A stretch of 6,069 nt of DNA from Lentzea sp. (GTDB lineage: Bacteria; Actinomycetota; Actinomycetes; Mycobacteriales; Pseudonocardiaceae): positions 1 to 6,069 of the forward strand of contig JASLAV010001273.1 in assembly GCA_030146905.1 (NCBI GenBank), read 5' to 3'. This document shows positions 5,341 to 6,069 of this stretch, piece after piece. Made by a program: the position numbers and the translations under genes. The notes under the pieces were generated by a model. That model saw nothing but the letters and a program-made list of their open reading frames with translations, was not told the DNA's origin and ran no database searches. The number at the start of each line of letters is the position of its first letter. Position 1 is the stretch's first letter.

Positions 5341-6069
5341 CGTCGTTGTCGTCGGCATCGGGGCCGACGGGTGGGACGGGCTGTCACCGGCCGCGCGGCA
5401 GGCCGTCAGCGGGTCGAAGGTCCTGATGGGCTCGCGGCGCCAGCTCGACCTGGTGCCGGGGGAGTTCGAGCGGGTCGCCTGGCCGTCGCCGCTGGTACCG
5501 GCGTTGCCGGAGCTGTTCGAGAAGCATCGCGACGTGTGCGTGCTCGCGTCCGGCGACCCGATGTTCCACGGCATCGGCACGACACTGGTCCGGCTGCTCG
5601 GCGACCGGGTCACGGTCATCCCGCACCCCTCGTCGGTGTCGCTCGCGGCGGCACGGCTCGGATGGGCGTTGAACGAGGTCGAGGTCGTGTCGCTGGTCGG
5701 GCGCTCTCCCGACCTCCTGCGGGCCGCGCTGAGCCCCGGGCGGCGCGTGCTGGTGCTGGGCGGGGATCCCGCGGCCGTCGCCGGCGTCGCGGGGAGGATC
5801 ACCGTGCTGGAGCAGCTCGGCGGGCCGGCCGAGCGGGTCTACGAGTGGGCGGGGCAAGTTGCGGATCCGTTGTGCGTCATCGCTGTGGAGTACGAGGGAA
5901 AAGCGTATTCTCGCGCGCCAGGATTGCCGGACGACGCCTATGAGACCGATGGCCAGCTGACGAAGCGTGAGGTGCGGGCGATTTCCCTGTCGAGATTGGC
6001 GCCCCTGCCGGGGCAGCTGCTGTGGGACGTCGGCGCGGGGTCGGGGTCCATCGCGATCGAGTGGGCGCG
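5321..6069 (+). CDS. cobL: Precorrin-6Y C5,15-methyltransferase (decarboxylating), CbiE-CbiT fusion, 5' part
   Basis: A GTG at 5321 opens a frame that stays open to the window end, giving 249 whole codons. The N-terminal CbiE domain is a tetrapyrrole methylase. It has VVVVGIGADGWDGL, MGSRRQLDL, VCVLASGDPMFHGIG, VIPHPSSVSLAAARLGW and a later VLVLGGDP strand. A linker with GLPDDAYETDGQLTKREVRA leads into CbiT, whose SAM-binding motif LWDVGAGSGSIAIEWA ends the window. In CobL the two halves methylate precorrin-6B at C5 and C15 and decarboxylate the C12 acetate side chain, giving precorrin-8x in the aerobic-type corrin pathway. The full protein is usually about 400 aa, so some 150 residues lie beyond the window. 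An AGGTGA sequence just upstream can serve as the ribosome site. The start lies inside the preceding split-barrel gene. The linker (around 5880-5950) is slightly less GC-rich than the domains. Confidence 0.93.
   Translation, partial: MSAERSDVVVVGIGADGWDGLSPAARQAVSGSKVLMGSRRQLDLVPGEFERVAWPSPLVPALPELFEKHRDVCVLASGDPMFHGIGTTLVRLLGDRVTVIPHPSSVSLAAARLGWALNEVEVVSLVGRSPDLLRAALSPGRRVLVLGGDPAAVAGVAGRITVLEQLGGPAERVYEWAGQVADPLCVIAVEYEGKAYSRAPGLPDDAYETDGQLTKREVRAISLSRLAPLPGQLLWDVGAGSGSIAIEWA

Noticed and set aside
5371..5943. 190-aa open frame on + and long minus frames over 4999-5857
   Set aside because: All lie within the split-barrel and cobL genes in other frames and are Ala/Arg/Gly-rich without motifs. 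The correct cobL frame has no stop before the window end.

Overview
The window is very GC-rich. Its codons strongly prefer G or C at the third position and several starts are GTG. It carries an XRE regulator/DUF397 pair, an F420-type split-barrel protein and an aerobic-type cobalamin gene. Together these point to a filamentous actinomycete, most likely Pseudonocardiaceae (Lentzea/Saccharothrix/Actinosynnema-like). The genus is inference.

Left part (1-1460): the 3' end of a YheO/DauR-type PAS-HTH regulator on + overlaps tail-to-tail with a minus-strand pair. That pair is an XRE-family regulator with a C-terminal DUF5753-like domain, followed by a small DUF397 protein whose start lies inside the end of the regulator gene. 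The regulator gene looks frameshifted. Its canonical N-terminus is encoded from an ATG at 1460 but in a different frame from the rest, as if one G were missing near 1404.

Centre (1461-3961): a large secreted protein of about 761 aa. It has a signal peptide, a CBM56-like beta-1,3-glucan-binding domain, a chitobiase/hexosaminidase C-terminal-like beta-sandwich, and a double right-handed beta-helix region that fits GH55 exo-beta-1,3-glucanases. Immediately before its preferred start is a perfect 14-bp palindrome, TGAGAGCGCTCTCA, of the LacI-family (CebR-like) operator type. This suggests sugar-controlled expression of a glucan-degrading enzyme. A strong 16-bp-stem hairpin lies between this gene and the convergent next gene.

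Right part (3962-6069): an NmrA-like atypical SDR on the minus strand is divergent from a 130-aa PPOX/F420-type split-barrel protein on +. That gene overlaps by 20 bp the start of a CobL-type precorrin-6Y methyltransferase (CbiE plus the start of CbiT), which runs off the window. The 150-bp divergent spacer holds two inverted repeats, one of them inside a plausible promoter for the SDR gene.

I see no CRISPR array, tRNA, rRNA, transposase or clear mobile element. No wholly new system is evident. The most informative points are the operator-controlled glucanase and the frameshifted XRE/DUF397 pair.
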